A stretch of 64,000 bases of DNA from Novosphingobium mathurense (GCF_900168325.1 NZ_FVZE01000005.1:272688-336687); one strand, 5' to 3'; shown: positions 38,114-48,756, numbered from the stretch's first letter. Numbers and translations: made by a program. Notes: generated from the sequence alone by a model not told the origin.

Positions 38114-38139
38114 GACTCGCGTCATGGAGGAGTTGAGAG

Positions 38140-40347
38140 ATGACGCATGAGAATTGCCACCATCATCATGGTCACGCCCCGTCCGGCGGTCTGACCGGCA
38201 AGGCGCAGGGCGGCGCAGCGGCTACGCCTGAGGGCACGATCTGGACCTGCCCGATGCACCCCGAGATCAGGCAGGATCATCCCGGCGCCTGCCCGATCTG
38301 CGGCATGGCGCTGGAACCGGAGACAGCAACGGCGGAGGCCGGTCCAAGCCCCGAACTGGCGGACATGACGCGCCGCTTCTGGATCGCGCTCGTGCTGACG
38401 GTCCCGGTGCTGGTGCTGGAGATGGGCGGCCACCTCTTGCCCTCTCTCCACCATCTGATCCCGCCGGACGCTTCGGGCTGGATCCAGCTCGCCCTAGCGA
38501 CGCCCGTCGTGCTGTGGGCGGGATGGCCGTTCTTCACGCGGGGTTGGGTGTCGATCCAGACGCGCAATCTCAACATGTTCACGCTGATCGCGATGGGGAC
38601 GGGTGTCGCCTGGGCCTATAGCGTCGTCGCGACACTGGCACCGGAGATGTTCCCGGCCGCTTTTCGCGGCGAGGGTGGCGCGGTCGCGGTCTATTTCGAG
38701 GCGGCCGCCGTCATCACCGTGCTCGTGCTGCTGGGTCAGATGCTGGAGCTTCGCGCGCGTGAGCGCACCTCGGGCGCGATCAGGGCGCTGCTGGGGCTCG
38801 CGCCCCGCACCGCGCGGCGGATTCGCGAGGACGGAAGCGACGAGGAAATTTCGCTGGATGATGTCGCCCCCGGCGACCGGCTGCGCGTGCGGCCCGGCGA
38901 GAAGGTACCGGTCGATGGCTCGGTTGAGGAAGGGCGGTCCTCGCTAGACGAGTCGATGGTGACCGGCGAATCCATGCCCGTCACCAAGGCGGCGGGAGAC
39001 GCGGTGATCGGCGGCACGCTCAACCAGAGCGGCGCGCTCGTCATCCTCGCCGAAAAGGTCGGGCGCGACACGATGCTGGCCCGGATCGTGCAGATGGTGG
39101 CCGAGGCCCAGCGCTCCCGAGCGCCGATCCAGCGCCTTGCCGATCAGGTCGCGGGCTGGTTCGTGCCCGCCGTGCTGGCGGTCGCTGTCGCCGCGTTCAT
39201 CGTCTGGAGCCTGTGGGGGCCGGAACCGCGCATGGCGCATGGCCTGATTGCCGCCGTCGCGGTGCTGATCATCGCCTGCCCTTGCGCGCTCGGCCTTGCA
39301 ACGCCGATGTCGATCATGGTGGGCGTGGGGCGCGGCGCGGGCGCCGGGGTTCTCATCAAGAATGCCGAAGCGCTCGAACGAATGGAGAAGGTCGACACGC
39401 TGATCGTCGACAAGACCGGCACGCTGACCGAAGGTAGGCCGTCGGTGACACGGATCGTCGCGTACGAAGGCTGGGACGAGGCGGAATTGTTGCGCCTTGC
39501 GGCGGGGGTCGAGCGTGCGTCCGAACATCCGCTGGCGCAGGCGATCGTGACGGCGGCGGCCGGGCGCAATATTGTGATCCCGGACGTGGCCGAGTTCGAC
39601 TCGCCAACCGGCAAGGGCGCATTGGGCAAGGTCGATGGCAGGGCTATCCTGCTCGGCAATGCCCGCTTCCTCGACGAACGCGGCGTGGACCCATCCGCGC
39701 TGCGGGACGAAGCCGAAGCGCTGCGCGCGGATGGCGCGACCGCGATCTTCATCGCCGTCGACGGCAAGGCCGCCGGCATCTTCGCGATCGCCGATCCGGT
39801 CAAGGACAGCACGCCCGATGCGCTCGTCGCGCTCCGCAAGGAAGGCGTGCGGGTCGTGATGCTGACCGGCGACAACCGCACCACGGCCGAGGCGGTGGCG
39901 CGCAGGCTGGGCATCGACGAGCTTGAGGCCGAGGTGCTGCCCGATCAGAAAAGCGCAGTCGTCGCGCGGCTCAAGAGTGACGGCCGCGTGGTCGCGATGG
40001 CGGGCGACGGGGTGAACGACGCCCCGGCGCTGGCCGCCGCGGACGTCGGCATCGCGATGGGGTCAGGCACCGATGTCGCGATCGAAAGCGCAGGCGTCAC
40101 CCTGCTCCGGGGCGATTTGGGCGGCATCGTCCGGGCGCGCAGATTGAGTGAGGCGACCATGTCCAACATCCGCCAGAACCTGTTCTTCGCTTTCGTGTAC
40201 AACGCGGCCGGGGTGCCGATCGCGGCCGGGCTGCTCTATCCCTTTTTCGGCTTGTTGCTATCACCGATCATCGCGGCGGCGGCGATGGCGCTATCATCGG
40301 TCAGCGTCGTGGGCAACGCTCTGCGCCTGAACCGGGTATCGCTGTGA
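38140..40347 (+). CDS. copA: Copper-exporting P-type ATPase
   Basis: This P1B-type ATPase exports Cu(I) at the cost of ATP. The N-terminus has a His cluster ([11 protein letters not shown]) and a small heavy-metal binding segment [20 protein letters not shown] in place of HMA domains. The transport site is [16 protein letters not shown] near residue 380. The phosphorylated Asp is in [13 protein letters not shown], the HP motif is [11 protein letters not shown], and the hinge is [20 protein letters not shown]. Length is 735 residues. Its stop overlaps the cueR start. Confidence 0.94.
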   Translation: MTHENCHHHHGHAPSGGLTGKAQGGAAATPEGTIWTCPMHPEIRQDHPGACPICGMALEPETATAEAGPSPELADMTRRFWIALVLTVPVLVLEMGGHLLPSLHHLIPPDASGWIQLALATPVVLWAGWPFFTRGWVSIQTRNLNMFTLIAMGTGVAWAYSVVATLAPEMFPAAFRGEGGAVAVYFEAAAVITVLVLLGQMLELRARERTSGAIRALLGLAPRTARRIREDGSDEEISLDDVAPGDRLRVRPGEKVPVDGSVEEGRSSLDESMVTGESMPVTKAAGDAVIGGTLNQSGALVILAEKVGRDTMLARIVQMVAEAQRSRAPIQRLADQVAGWFVPAVLAVAVAAFIVWSLWGPEPRMAHGLIAAVAVLIIACPCALGLATPMSIMVGVGRGAGAGVLIKNAEALERMEKVDTLIVDKTGTLTEGRPSVTRIVAYEGWDEAELLRLAAGVERASEHPLAQAIVTAAAGRNIVIPDVAEFDSPTGKGALGKVDGRAILLGNARFLDERGVDPSALRDEAEALRADGATAIFIAVDGKAAGIFAIADPVKDSTPDALVALRKEGVRVVMLTGDNRTTAEAVARRLGIDELEAEVLPDQKSAVVARLKSDGRVVAMAGDGVNDAPALAAADVGIAMGSGTDVAIESAGVTLLRGDLGGIVRARRLSEATMSNIRQNLFFAFVYNAAGVPIAAGLLYPFFGLLLSPIIAAAAMALSSVSVVGNALRLNRVSL

Positions 40348-40730
40348 ATATCGGCCAGGCCGCCAGCGCCAGCGGCGTCTCGCAGCGGATGATCCGCCAT
40401 TATGAGAAGATCGGCCTCATTCCCGCGCCGCCGCGCCGCGACAGCGGCTATCGCGACTATGCCGAGGCCGACATCCACCGGCTGCGGTTCATCGCCAATG
40501 CGCGCGATCTCGGTTTCCCGGTCGAAGAGATCCGCGAGTTGCTTGGCCTGTGGAACGACAAGCATCGCGCGAGCGCCGAGGTGAAGGTGCTCGCGATCGC
40601 TCGCGCGGATGAGCTGGGGCGCAAGGCCGATGCGCTCCAGGCGCTGCGGCGCAGCCTGCTTGCGCTCGCGGAGCAATGCCATGGCGATGACCGGCCGGAC
40701 TGCCCGATCATCGAAAAATTGCAGCAGTGA
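40344..40730 (+). CDS. cueR: Cu(I)-responsive MerR family regulator
   Basis: The protein activates copper-efflux promoters when it binds Cu(I) or Ag(I). The MerR helix-turn-helix is [20 protein letters not shown], and [20 protein letters not shown] forms the wing. The metal-binding loop near residues 110-121 is [13 protein letters not shown], with the two Cys of CueR. The start is GTG 40344, overlapping the copA stop by four bases (GTGA), so it is co-translated with its likely target. Length is 128 residues. Confidence 0.93.
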   Translation: MNIGQAASASGVSQRMIRHYEKIGLIPAPPRRDSGYRDYAEADIHRLRFIANARDLGFPVEEIRELLGLWNDKHRASAEVKVLAIARADELGRKADALQALRRSLLALAEQCHGDDRPDCPIIEKLQQ

Positions 40731-40781
40731 TGGCCTGGACGAGACCTGGGCGCCGTATCGTTCGACCGCAAACGACCGCAA

Positions 40782-42284
40782 TCACGCAGCCTTCAGCGTC
40801 CTCCGGAAGACTGAAATCTGGCTGCCAAAGGTCGCGAGCAGGCCGAGACCGATCATGCCAAGAGCACCATCGACGATCAAGGTCACGCTGTCGCCGGTCC
40901 CCATGACAACGAGATGAGCGGCGGCAACGGTTATCAACAGCAGCCCCGTGCCGGCGCGCCCGACCCGCGATAGCATGGCGGGCGGAAGCAGCGCGGTCGC
41001 GCCAAGCAGCGCGATGCTGACGGCGGCCCAGGTCCAGATCAACAGCGCGACCGACGATGTGAACAGCGCGGCGAGCGCGGCGCAGGTCAGCGCGAGCGGT
41101 TGCCCCCAGACGGTCGCGGCCCAGACACGCTCCAGGCCGGGTGCGGGCTGCCCCTTGTCGCGTCTCCGCGCTAGCCAGATATTGACCCCGCCCGCTGCCA
41201 GATAGGCAAGTCCGATGCCCAGCAGGCCATAGGCGATCCTGATCGCGCCGCCGCCGAACCAGCCGAAATGCAGCAGACCGAGCGAGCCCAGTATCTGCTG
41301 ACCGACATTGTTGTCCGCCGCCTTGTGTTCGTAATAGAGCTTGCCGGTACGATCGAAAGCATAGCTGTCCGCACTGGCGAGCCGCGAGGAGCCGTCCTCC
41401 ACCTCGAACAGCGCCGCCGCGCCCTGCTCCATCGGATGTTCGACGATGAGGTAATCGATGCGTTTCGATGTCTGGGCCGATGTTCGTTCGGCAACCTTGG
41501 AGAACAGCGACCTCAGGTCGAGTGGCGGCGCTGGACGCGCATCCTCTGCCGGATGCGGCGCAACGAAGATGGCATAGACTTTGTCGGTATCGCCATTGAA
41601 CACCGCAAAGCCGATCGCGCCGATGATGACGGTGCTGAGGCCCAGCAGCGCACCGGTCAGCGACGCGGTGAGGTGGAAAGGCAGCGCCCACACGCCGATG
41701 CGATTGTGCAGGTCGGCCCCCTGCAACCGCCGCGAACCGCCCAGCCGCAGGTGGAAAGCATCGCGAAAGATGCGCGGATGGGCAAGCAGCCCCGAAATCA
41801 GCGAGGAAAGCAGTGCCACCCCGGCCAGCCCGACGATGAAGATGCCCCAGCTTTGCGGCAGGTGCAGGTTGATATGCAGCCGCGTCAGGAATTTCGTCCA
41901 GCCCTCGCGGATTTCGCCCGTGATGCGGCCCGCGCTATCGGCGATCCAGGTCGTCCGGGTTCCGTCCTCGGCATCGACCCGCAGCGTCGGCCAGGGGCGA
42001 TCCTCGCTCGGCATCACGATGAGAACATGTTCGACCGGTCCATCGGCCCGGTCCATCGCGGTGCGGTAGGCGGCCTGCACGGCGTTCGCGGAGATCGTCT
42101 CCATGCGCTCGGCGCCGGGATTTTCCCAGCGCTGGAACTCGTTGGCGAAGACCGCGATCGCGCCGGTCAGACAGACCAGATAGAGGATCGCCGCGAAGGC
42201 GAGACCCAGACCGCTATGTCCCTTGAGCACCGCGCGCACGAGATCGGGTGAAGGGAAGCCTGCGCGCTTTTTCATCTTCGTCAT
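40782..42284 (-). CDS. PepSY-associated membrane protein (iron-uptake associated)
   Basis: A 500-residue inner-membrane protein with PepSY-TM architecture. The first helix is GLGLAFAAILYLVCLTGAIA with the FANEFQRWENPG loop, and conserved His-containing segments follow (RLHINLHLP, LHNRIGVWALPFHLTASLTG). A further helix block ends near FGSQISVFRR. Such proteins accompany TonB-dependent receptors and are thought to reduce or release siderophore-bound iron; the mechanism is inferred. Its start overlaps the stop of the next gene upstream (ATGA). Confidence 0.82.
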   Translation of the reverse strand: MTKMKKRAGFPSPDLVRAVLKGHSGLGLAFAAILYLVCLTGAIAVFANEFQRWENPGAERMETISANAVQAAYRTAMDRADGPVEHVLIVMPSEDRPWPTLRVDAEDGTRTTWIADSAGRITGEIREGWTKFLTRLHINLHLPQSWGIFIVGLAGVALLSSLISGLLAHPRIFRDAFHLRLGGSRRLQGADLHNRIGVWALPFHLTASLTGALLGLSTVIIGAIGFAVFNGDTDKVYAIFVAPHPAEDARPAPPLDLRSLFSKVAERTSAQTSKRIDYLIVEHPMEQGAAALFEVEDGSSRLASADSYAFDRTGKLYYEHKAADNNVGQQILGSLGLLHFGWFGGGAIRIAYGLLGIGLAYLAAGGVNIWLARRRDKGQPAPGLERVWAATVWGQPLALTCAALAALFTSSVALLIWTWAAVSIALLGATALLPPAMLSRVGRAGTGLLLITVAAAHLVVMGTGDSVTLIVDGALGMIGLGLLATFGSQISVFRRTLKAA

Positions 42285-42859
42285 GCGAACCCCCGCAGCA
42301 TCGCCGCGCCAAAACCGGCGATAGCCGTTCCAACGAGTACGGCGGTCGCACGCAGGATGCGGCTGTCCGCCAATGTCCACGCCATCGCGCCGCCCCAAGC
42401 GACGGGCACGATCAGCCCACCGATCAGCAGGCGTGTCTGCGGTTCGCCCGGCGCCCAGACGGCATAGCTGACGCCGAGCGCCACCGCCGCGACCATGCCG
42501 ATGGGGCCGGCGAGCGACCAGCGCAGCGTCGTGCGCCAGACGCTGGGCGCGCGTTCCGCCGGTTCAGGCGCCAACCCCTCACGCGCCGCGCGGCTCGCCT
42601 TGGCCGGCCGCAGCGTATAGCCCGATGCGATCACCCCGAACGCCGCGACGGACAGCAGGGTCACCGCGATGAACGGTCCGCGCGCCTCACCGAGCAGCCA
42701 TGCCGGCCAGAGGATGCTGAAGGAAAGCAGGGTAAGTCCCGCCCAGCGCCATGGCGCCTTGCCAGCCTTGAGGCTCCAGGCGCGGCGCAGCATCCAGGTT
42801 CCGGGGACGGCGCCACCGAGGATGACCACCATCGCGCCGAGGAGCTCCGCGCCGGTCAA
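42281..42859 (-). CDS. Small membrane protein in a TonB-receptor/PepSY operon
   Basis: A protein of about 192 residues with five or six hydrophobic helices (for example AVVILGGAVPGTW-like and ALLSVAAFGVIASGYTL-like segments), and no recognised family. The start is uncertain: TTG 42859 overlaps the receptor stop (TTGA) and has GGAAG seven bases before it; ATG 42832 is the alternative. The chain of overlaps links the receptor, this gene and the PepSY gene in one transcript. A role in iron or metal-chelate uptake is inferred from context only. Confidence 0.6.
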   Translation of the reverse strand: MTGAELLGAMVVILGGAVPGTWMLRRAWSLKAGKAPWRWAGLTLLSFSILWPAWLLGEARGPFIAVTLLSVAAFGVIASGYTLRPAKASRAAREGLAPEPAERAPSVWRTTLRWSLAGPIGMVAAVALGVSYAVWAPGEPQTRLLIGGLIVPVAWGGAMAWTLADSRILRATAVLVGTAIAGFGAAMLRGFA

Positions 42860-45117
42860 AAGCCCGCTTCCAGGATCACGCCGATGCTGCGCGGCGCACC
42901 AATGATGGCGAAGTTGGTGAAGCTGTTGACATATTGGTCGTATTTCTCGTCGAACAGATTGTTGGCGAACAACGACAGGCTCCAATGTTCGGCCTCATAA
43001 CCGATCCGGGCATTGACCAGCGTGCGCCCGCCAACGCGGCTGTTTGATTGCGGGATCGACACGTCGGTATAGACCGCACTGCGGTAGCTGGCGTTGACAT
43101 TGGCGTTGAAGCCGCCGCCGAACCGCACATTGGCCCCGCCCGACAGCGTCCATTTGGGCGCATAGGGAAATTCCAGGCCCGACAGATCGGTGATGGAACC
43201 AACGTCGGTGACGAATTCGTCGAACTTGGTGCGCGTGTGGCCCAAGCTGGCATACCAGTCGAAGACTGGCGACACGCGATGCGCGAGTTCCAGTTCGAAC
43301 CCGTAGAGATGCGACTTGCCGGCGTTGACCGTATGGGTGTCATAGGTGCCATTGCCGAAATTGGCGGTGGTCTGCTGGTCGGCCCAGTCGATGTAGAAGG
43401 CGTTGGCGTTCACCGTCAGGCGGCCGTCGAGCCATGCCGAGCGCAGCGACAATTCATAGTTCCAGGTGAACTCGGGATCGTATGGGAAGAGCTGCGAGCG
43501 GGCTGTGTTGAAACCGCTTCCGCCTGAGCGATAGCCGCGCTGCACGACGAAGGCGGTGGCAATATCGGGTGTCCACGCCATCTCCACGCCGCCCTTGGGC
43601 AGAAAGGCATTGAAGGTGCGTGTACCTGCCGGCGCCGAGCCGTTGGCGTCATCGACCAGCCCGAGCACCGCAGCATTGACCCCGGCGAAGGCCGGAGCAA
43701 GCGCGCCGTATGCGGCAGGGTCGGGCAAGGTACCAACGAACGTTGCAATCGCCTCGCCGCCGATCTTGTTGCGCTCCCGGTCGTAACGGAAACCGCCCAG
43801 CAGCGAGAGCCGGTCGGTCAGGCGATAGCGCGCGTCGGCGAACAGGGCCATCGTCTCCACTTTGGTCGGGAAATCCGATGTGTAGTCGACCGGTATGTTG
43901 GGAAGCGCGGCCGTGTAGAGCGCCGCAACCTGCGCTGCCGTCTGGGCACCCAGCGCGGGAGTCAACAGGTTCGCGATCGTCGGGCCGGGCGTCGGCACCA
44001 GCGTCACCTGATGCGCGCGCCGATACTGGTCGCGATTATAGTAGAACAGTCCGACAAGACCGCTCAGCCGATCGCCCTCATAGTTGACCCGCAGTTCCTG
44101 CGTGAAGGTTTCCGCGCCGCCCGCGATGTCGCTGTATGCTCTGCTGGCGGCCGAGGAATCTCCGTCATACTTGCGGATGAAGTCGGTGTTCGTCCAGGTG
44201 CCGAGCGTACTGAGCGACAGGCCGCTACCCAGATCATAGCGCAGGTCCAGCGTCACCTGATCGTTCTCGACATCGCTGCTGTTTGGATAATCAGACGGGT
44301 TGGTTCGGTTATCGAAATAATCCGGAACCGATCGGTCGACATAGGTGAACAGGTAGCCGCCCTTCGTCTCGAAATGATGGTATCCCAGCCGGGCCTCGAA
44401 GCCGAGTAAGGCGGACGGCGTCCAGAGCAGCTTGCCGCGGATCGAGATGGAATCGACAGGGCTTTCCGGCTCGTCACGCGTGGTATTGTGGATATAGCCG
44501 TCAGAGTCTCGCTTCTCCGCCGATGCACGGAAGGCCAGCTCTCCGGGCACCAGCGGTCCACCACCGGCGACGGCGAATTGCGTGGTGTCGAAGGAGGCAA
44601 TGAGCGCACGGCCCTTCAGGCCCCAGTCGAAGGTCGGGTCCTGCGTGCGAATGTGCACCGCGCCGGCCAGAGCATTGAGACCCTGGATGGTCGATTGCGG
44701 TCCTCGAAAAATCTCGACCTGCGCCACATCCCACATATCTGTTGGGCCGTTCGACAGCACGTCCTGCGGCACGGGCGCGCCATCGACGAACACCGTCGCG
44801 GTGGCCGCGTCGCCGCCGCCCGAAACGCCGCGCTGGTCGATTCCGCGGATCGAGAAGCCGGAAGCGCCGTAAGTCTCCGAGACATTGGCGGTACGGTTGT
44901 AGACGTCCTGGATCGTCAGGATATTCTCTTCGACCAGCCGCTTGTTGGTCGTCACGCTCACCGATGCCGTCGTCTCCTGCAGGCTGCGCGATGCCTTTTC
45001 GCCGGTGACGATGATCTCGTTCTGCTCATTTGCCGGCGCTGCTTCATCAGCGAGCGCAGCCGATGGCATGGCCAGGGCAGCGAACAATGATACAGACGAC
45101 AACCAGTGATGTTTCAT
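42856..45117 (-). CDS. TonB-dependent receptor, siderophore/metal-chelate type
   Basis: An outer-membrane receptor of about 753 residues. The signal peptide (SLFAALAMPSAALA) is followed by the TonB box-like NEIIVTGEKASR near residue 34. The plug contains TIQDVYNRTANVSETYGASG and SIRGIDQRGVSGGGDAATAT, then VEIFRGPQSTIQGLNALAGA. The beta barrel ends with the typical aromatic C-terminus LEAGF. The start at 45117 has GGGGG upstream; the 5-codon extension is unlikely. The ligand is unknown. It is divergent from another receptor, with iron-box-like sites in between. Confidence 0.88.
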   Translation of the reverse strand: MKHHWLSSVSLFAALAMPSAALADEAAPANEQNEIIVTGEKASRSLQETTASVSVTTNKRLVEENILTIQDVYNRTANVSETYGASGFSIRGIDQRGVSGGGDAATATVFVDGAPVPQDVLSNGPTDMWDVAQVEIFRGPQSTIQGLNALAGAVHIRTQDPTFDWGLKGRALIASFDTTQFAVAGGGPLVPGELAFRASAEKRDSDGYIHNTTRDEPESPVDSISIRGKLLWTPSALLGFEARLGYHHFETKGGYLFTYVDRSVPDYFDNRTNPSDYPNSSDVENDQVTLDLRYDLGSGLSLSTLGTWTNTDFIRKYDGDSSAASRAYSDIAGGAETFTQELRVNYEGDRLSGLVGLFYYNRDQYRRAHQVTLVPTPGPTIANLLTPALGAQTAAQVAALYTAALPNIPVDYTSDFPTKVETMALFADARYRLTDRLSLLGGFRYDRERNKIGGEAIATFVGTLPDPAAYGALAPAFAGVNAAVLGLVDDANGSAPAGTRTFNAFLPKGGVEMAWTPDIATAFVVQRGYRSGGSGFNTARSQLFPYDPEFTWNYELSLRSAWLDGRLTVNANAFYIDWADQQTTANFGNGTYDTHTVNAGKSHLYGFELELAHRVSPVFDWYASLGHTRTKFDEFVTDVGSITDLSGLEFPYAPKWTLSGGANVRFGGGFNANVNASYRSAVYTDVSIPQSNSRVGGRTLVNARIGYEAEHWSLSLFANNLFDEKYDQYVNSFTNFAIIGAPRSIGVILEAGF

Positions 45118-45158
45118 ATTTCCCCCATGCAATGGGGGGTGACCTAATTATTACGCTA

Positions 45159-45180
45159 TTGAGAGTCAATCGCATTTAAT
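45159..45180. promoter_or_regulatory. Fur-box-like site upstream of the leftward receptor gene
   Basis: The sequence TTGAGAGTCAATCGCATT, 40-60 nt before the 45117 start, closely resembles the TGAGAAT-N-ATTCGCA form of Fur boxes. Its position fits iron repression of the leftward receptor operon. This is inferred from the motif only. Confidence 0.5.
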
Positions 45181-45313
45181 GACATTGGGCCCACGCGAGT
45201 TTGCCCGGCCACAACCGGCCGCCCTTACCCTGAAGTCACATAACCCGTTCGGAAAAAAGGAAATCATCTCTCGCCGCACCGTGGATATTCATTTCAGTTT
45301 CCCATTGTAGGGT

Positions 45314-45340
45314 TGCTAATGCGAATAATTATTATTAATG
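45314..45340. promoter_or_regulatory. Fur-box-like site upstream of the rightward receptor gene
   Basis: The sequence AATGCGAATAATTATTATTA resembles the AATGCGAATAATTCTCATT form of the Fur box. It ends about 20 nt before the ATG at 45362, a typical place for an iron repressor. Inferred from the motif only. Confidence 0.5.
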
Positions 45341-45361
45341 GCACCCCAAACAGGGGGTTGC

Positions 45362-47482
45362 ATGACCAGAATCATCCGCATTTGCCACATCTCCACCGCA
45401 TTGGGTTTGTTGACGGCGCCCTACGCCGTGAGGGCCGCAGACGCCGGCGAAGCCGGATCGGAGATCATCGTCACCGGCCGCGCTGAGGCGCTCTACCGGG
45501 TGGAGTCGACTTCGGTGGCGCGCGGCGCGAGCGATCCGCTCGACATTCCGCAATCGGTAACGGTCATCAACGAAGCGCTGATCGACGATCAAGGTGCGCG
45601 TGATGCGACCGATCTCTATCGCAACATCGCGGGTGTCACGACCTTCAGCTATTCCGGCGTGACCTTTCGCGGTTTCCGTCAGGACCGGGTCTTCTACGAT
45701 AATCTGCGCGGCGATCCCTTCATCGCCTTCTCGGTGCCCAAGCTGTTCAACATTCAGCGGGTGGAGGTTTTGAAAGGGCCGTCAGGGATGCTCTACGGCC
45801 CCGGAGAGCCGGGGGGCCTTATCAACTATGTCACCAAGACGCCTACCGAAGAACTGGCGGCGCAGGCCAATCTGACACTGGGCAACTATGAACGCTATGG
45901 CGCGTCGGGCGAAATATCCGGGCCGATCGCAGGCGATGGCCTCCTGCTCGGAAGGGCGGGCGCCTATTACGAACGGATGGACCCGTTCCGGAACAACACG
46001 CGGGAGAAATCCCTGATCCTCGACGGTGGCCTGACCGCAAAGCTGGGCGAGGATGTCCGGATCATCGGCCAGGTGACGCATTATGACCAGAAAAACCGCG
46101 CGGCGCGACTGCGCGGTGTGCCCACCGACGATAACGGCAATTTCCTCGCCAGCCGAAGCTGGAACACCAACGAGAAGACCGACTTCCTCAATCTCAGCGC
46201 GACCGTCTATCAGGCGCGCCTTCAGGCCGAACCGGCCGATGGCATCGCGGTCGAGCTGGCGACCCGTTATTTCGACGCGCGCGAGAGGCAGCAATATCAT
46301 GAGGCTCGCGGTCTGGTCGATACTAACGCCGATGGGGTTGTGGACGCCTCGCGGCGTGAACTGCGCGATCAGGAGCGCTTGACCGAGGCGCTTACCTTCT
46401 CCGGTAATGCGACCATCGACCGACGGATCGCGGGGCTCGACAATCGTTTCCTGATCGGGGCCGACTGGTACCGCGAGAATGCGGCGTTCTGGGGCCGCAC
46501 GGTGACCCACCCGAACATCCCGCTGCTCAGCCTCTCCAATCCGGGCTATGGTCTGTCCGGCGCGTCCTTCTACGATCTGGAGGCGATCGCCAAGCGGACG
46601 ACTGACACCCGTAGCACGCGCTACGGCTTCTATATCCAGGACCAGCTCAGCCTGTCGGACCGGTGGATAGTCGTCGGCGGCGCGCGCTACGACCGCTACA
46701 AGGATGCCGACCTGCTCGGCGGCACGGACTATGAGGATGGTGACTGGACTTTTCGGGGCGGCCTGATCTTCAAGCCGCGTCCCGACCTATCGCTTTACGC
46801 CAGCTGGTCGGAAGGCTTCGAGCCCCAGTCCGTGGACTCGCAGAACCCACTGGCCGGCGGCCCCTTTGCACCGATCACCGGCGAGCAGGTCGAAGCCGGT
46901 GTCAAGCTGGCGCTTCTGAACGGCAGGCTTCAGGCAAATGCGGCAGTCTACCAGATCAAGCGCCGCAATATGCTGCAAGCCGATCCGAACGGGGACAGTT
47001 CCGATGGCGTCGACGATCTTGCACCCATCGGTGAAGTCACCAGCAAGGGTTTCGAGATCGAACTATCCGCCGACGTGACGCCCGATTGGGTGCTGACCGC
47101 CAACTACGCCTATAACGATGCGCGCATTACCGCGACCGTGCCGGGCCAGTCGCTGACCAATGCGGTGGGCGATCGGTTCGCCAATGCGCCGAATCATCAG
47201 GCGGGCCTTTGGACCCGTTATCAGTTCCGTTCGACGGGAACTGCGGTGGCGTTGGGCGGCGAATATGTCGGCAGGCGCGTCAGCATTTCAGGGCAGACGG
47301 TCAAGCCTTACGCCATCTTCGACGCCTCGGTGATCCAGCAGATCACGCCGCAATTGAGCCTTCTGCTGCGCGTCGATAACATATTCGACAAGACCTATGC
47401 CGCATCCGGTTTCATCGACCGCACGGGCCATTTCCCCGGAGAACCGCGCACCGTCTTTGCCGAGCTGCGCTGGAAGCTCTAA
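45362..47482 (+). CDS. TonB-dependent siderophore receptor (FhuA/FcuA type)
   Basis: The protein (706 residues) belongs to the ferric-siderophore receptor family. The signal peptide (ICHISTALGLLTAPYAVRAA) is followed by a TonB box region SEIIVTGRAEALY. The plug shows SDPLDIPQSVTVINEALIDD and FRGFRQDRVFYDNLRGDP, then IQRVEVLKGPSGMLYGPGEP and GGLINYVTKTP. The last strand is AELRWKL. ATG 45362 has CAGGGGG upstream; the longer frame to 45338 is unlikely. It is coupled to a PepSY gene (TAATG overlap). Confidence 0.92.
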   Translation: MTRIIRICHISTALGLLTAPYAVRAADAGEAGSEIIVTGRAEALYRVESTSVARGASDPLDIPQSVTVINEALIDDQGARDATDLYRNIAGVTTFSYSGVTFRGFRQDRVFYDNLRGDPFIAFSVPKLFNIQRVEVLKGPSGMLYGPGEPGGLINYVTKTPTEELAAQANLTLGNYERYGASGEISGPIAGDGLLLGRAGAYYERMDPFRNNTREKSLILDGGLTAKLGEDVRIIGQVTHYDQKNRAARLRGVPTDDNGNFLASRSWNTNEKTDFLNLSATVYQARLQAEPADGIAVELATRYFDARERQQYHEARGLVDTNADGVVDASRRELRDQERLTEALTFSGNATIDRRIAGLDNRFLIGADWYRENAAFWGRTVTHPNIPLLSLSNPGYGLSGASFYDLEAIAKRTTDTRSTRYGFYIQDQLSLSDRWIVVGGARYDRYKDADLLGGTDYEDGDWTFRGGLIFKPRPDLSLYASWSEGFEPQSVDSQNPLAGGPFAPITGEQVEAGVKLALLNGRLQANAAVYQIKRRNMLQADPNGDSSDGVDDLAPIGEVTSKGFEIELSADVTPDWVLTANYAYNDARITATVPGQSLTNAVGDRFANAPNHQAGLWTRYQFRSTGTAVALGGEYVGRRVSISGQTVKPYAIFDASVIQQITPQLSLLLRVDNIFDKTYAASGFIDRTGHFPGEPRTVFAELRWKL

Positions 47483-48711
47483 TGGCGACGGTCGCCGTCA
47501 CCGGAGCGCAGGCGAAATGCCAGGGCAAGCGCTCGCTCTGGTGGCGCGTCCACCAATGGGCGGGGCTGCAACTCAGCCTGTTCCTTGCCTTCATCCTGGC
47601 GACCGGGACGATCGCGACGCTTTCGCATGAGATTGATTGGCTGCTGACGCCTGCCATGCAGGTCGCGCCACAACAGTCGCCGCCAGCATCCTGGGGAAGG
47701 CTGGCCGCTTCGGCGCGCGAGGCGGCGGGGGATGCGCGGATCGAATGGATTTATGCGCCTTCGGAACCATGGTTCGCGGTCGAAGCCGTTGCTGCGCGGT
47801 CGAATGGCGAACGCTTCCGTATCCAGATCGATCCCTGGACGGCGCAGGTGCGTGGCCTGACACCCTGGTTCAATGCCCAGCGTCTGTTTCGCGAACTGCA
47901 CCGCAGCTTGATGCTGCCGACCGCGATCGGCGTTCCGATCGTCACCATGCTCGCCTTCCCGCTGCTCGCCTCGATCGTGACCGCCTTCTGGGTTTACAAG
48001 AAATGGTGGCGCGGCTTTTTCCGTGTGCCGCGACGCAGGAAGGACCGGCGCAATGACGGGCGTCGCTTCACAGGTGACCTGCACCGTTTTGTGGGCTTGT
48101 GGAGCCTGTGGTTCGTGGCGCTGATCGGCGTAACCGGCGTCTGGTACTTCGTCGAGAAGATGGGTGGGGCCGCGCCGGTGCCGCGCCCGTCCGAAGTGCT
48201 TGCGCCTGCGCAGGCCAGCGGGGCACCGCTCGACACGCTGGTGACCAAAGCCCGGCAGGAGTTTCCTGATTTACGCATCAACTCGATCGGTTTTCCGAAA
48301 GGCCAGCCGGGCGGCGTTGTGGTCATGGGCCAGGCCAAGGCGCTGCTCGTGCGCGAGCGCGCAAACGCCGTGATGCTCGATCCCGACCGTGAGGCCGTGG
48401 TCGAAGTCGTGCGTGGCGAGGAACTATCGCTTCACCAGCGCATCTCCGAAGCGGCCGATCCGCTGCACTTCGGCACGTGGGGCGGGCTAACCACGCGAAT
48501 AGCCTGGTTTCTCTGCGGCGCGGCGCTGACCGGTCTCGCTGTCACCGGCGTACTCATCTACGCGCTGCGATTGCGGCAGGAAGCTACTGCGCGGAGCAGC
48601 GGCGGCGTCCTCGCCGCCATGTGGCGCGGCATGGGCGTCATGGCCTGGCCATCGCTTGCACTCCTCATTCTCGCTTTCGCGCTGATCCCCACAAAACTCA
48701 TCGGAGAATGA
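47482..48711 (+). CDS. PepSY-associated membrane protein, siderophore operon
   Basis: A 409-residue inner-membrane protein of the PepSY-TM type. The first segment is WWRVHQWAGLQLSLFLAFIL, with the His in VHQWAG typical of the family, followed by a periplasmic region and two further helix pairs (HRFVGLWSLWFVALIGVTGV; IAWFLCGAALTGLAVTGVLI). These proteins are partners of siderophore receptors and may act in iron release. It overlaps the preceding receptor stop by one base and is followed by a second receptor. Confidence 0.85.
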   Translation: MATVAVTGAQAKCQGKRSLWWRVHQWAGLQLSLFLAFILATGTIATLSHEIDWLLTPAMQVAPQQSPPASWGRLAASAREAAGDARIEWIYAPSEPWFAVEAVAARSNGERFRIQIDPWTAQVRGLTPWFNAQRLFRELHRSLMLPTAIGVPIVTMLAFPLLASIVTAFWVYKKWWRGFFRVPRRRKDRRNDGRRFTGDLHRFVGLWSLWFVALIGVTGVWYFVEKMGGAAPVPRPSEVLAPAQASGAPLDTLVTKARQEFPDLRINSIGFPKGQPGGVVVMGQAKALLVRERANAVMLDPDREAVVEVVRGEELSLHQRISEAADPLHFGTWGGLTTRIAWFLCGAALTGLAVTGVLIYALRLRQEATARSSGGVLAAMWRGMGVMAWPSLALLILAFALIPTKLIGE

Positions 48712-48756
48712 GGGGCATGTGGCCCCGTCCTTTCCACCTTTTCAAATGGAGATTTC

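Noticed and set aside
45249..45280. Possible third ECF promoter (GGAAAT, 15 nt, CGTG) between divergent receptors
   Set aside because: It lacks the TTTTCCGGAAT box and ends CGTG rather than CGTT, so it does not match the two sites in the heme cluster.
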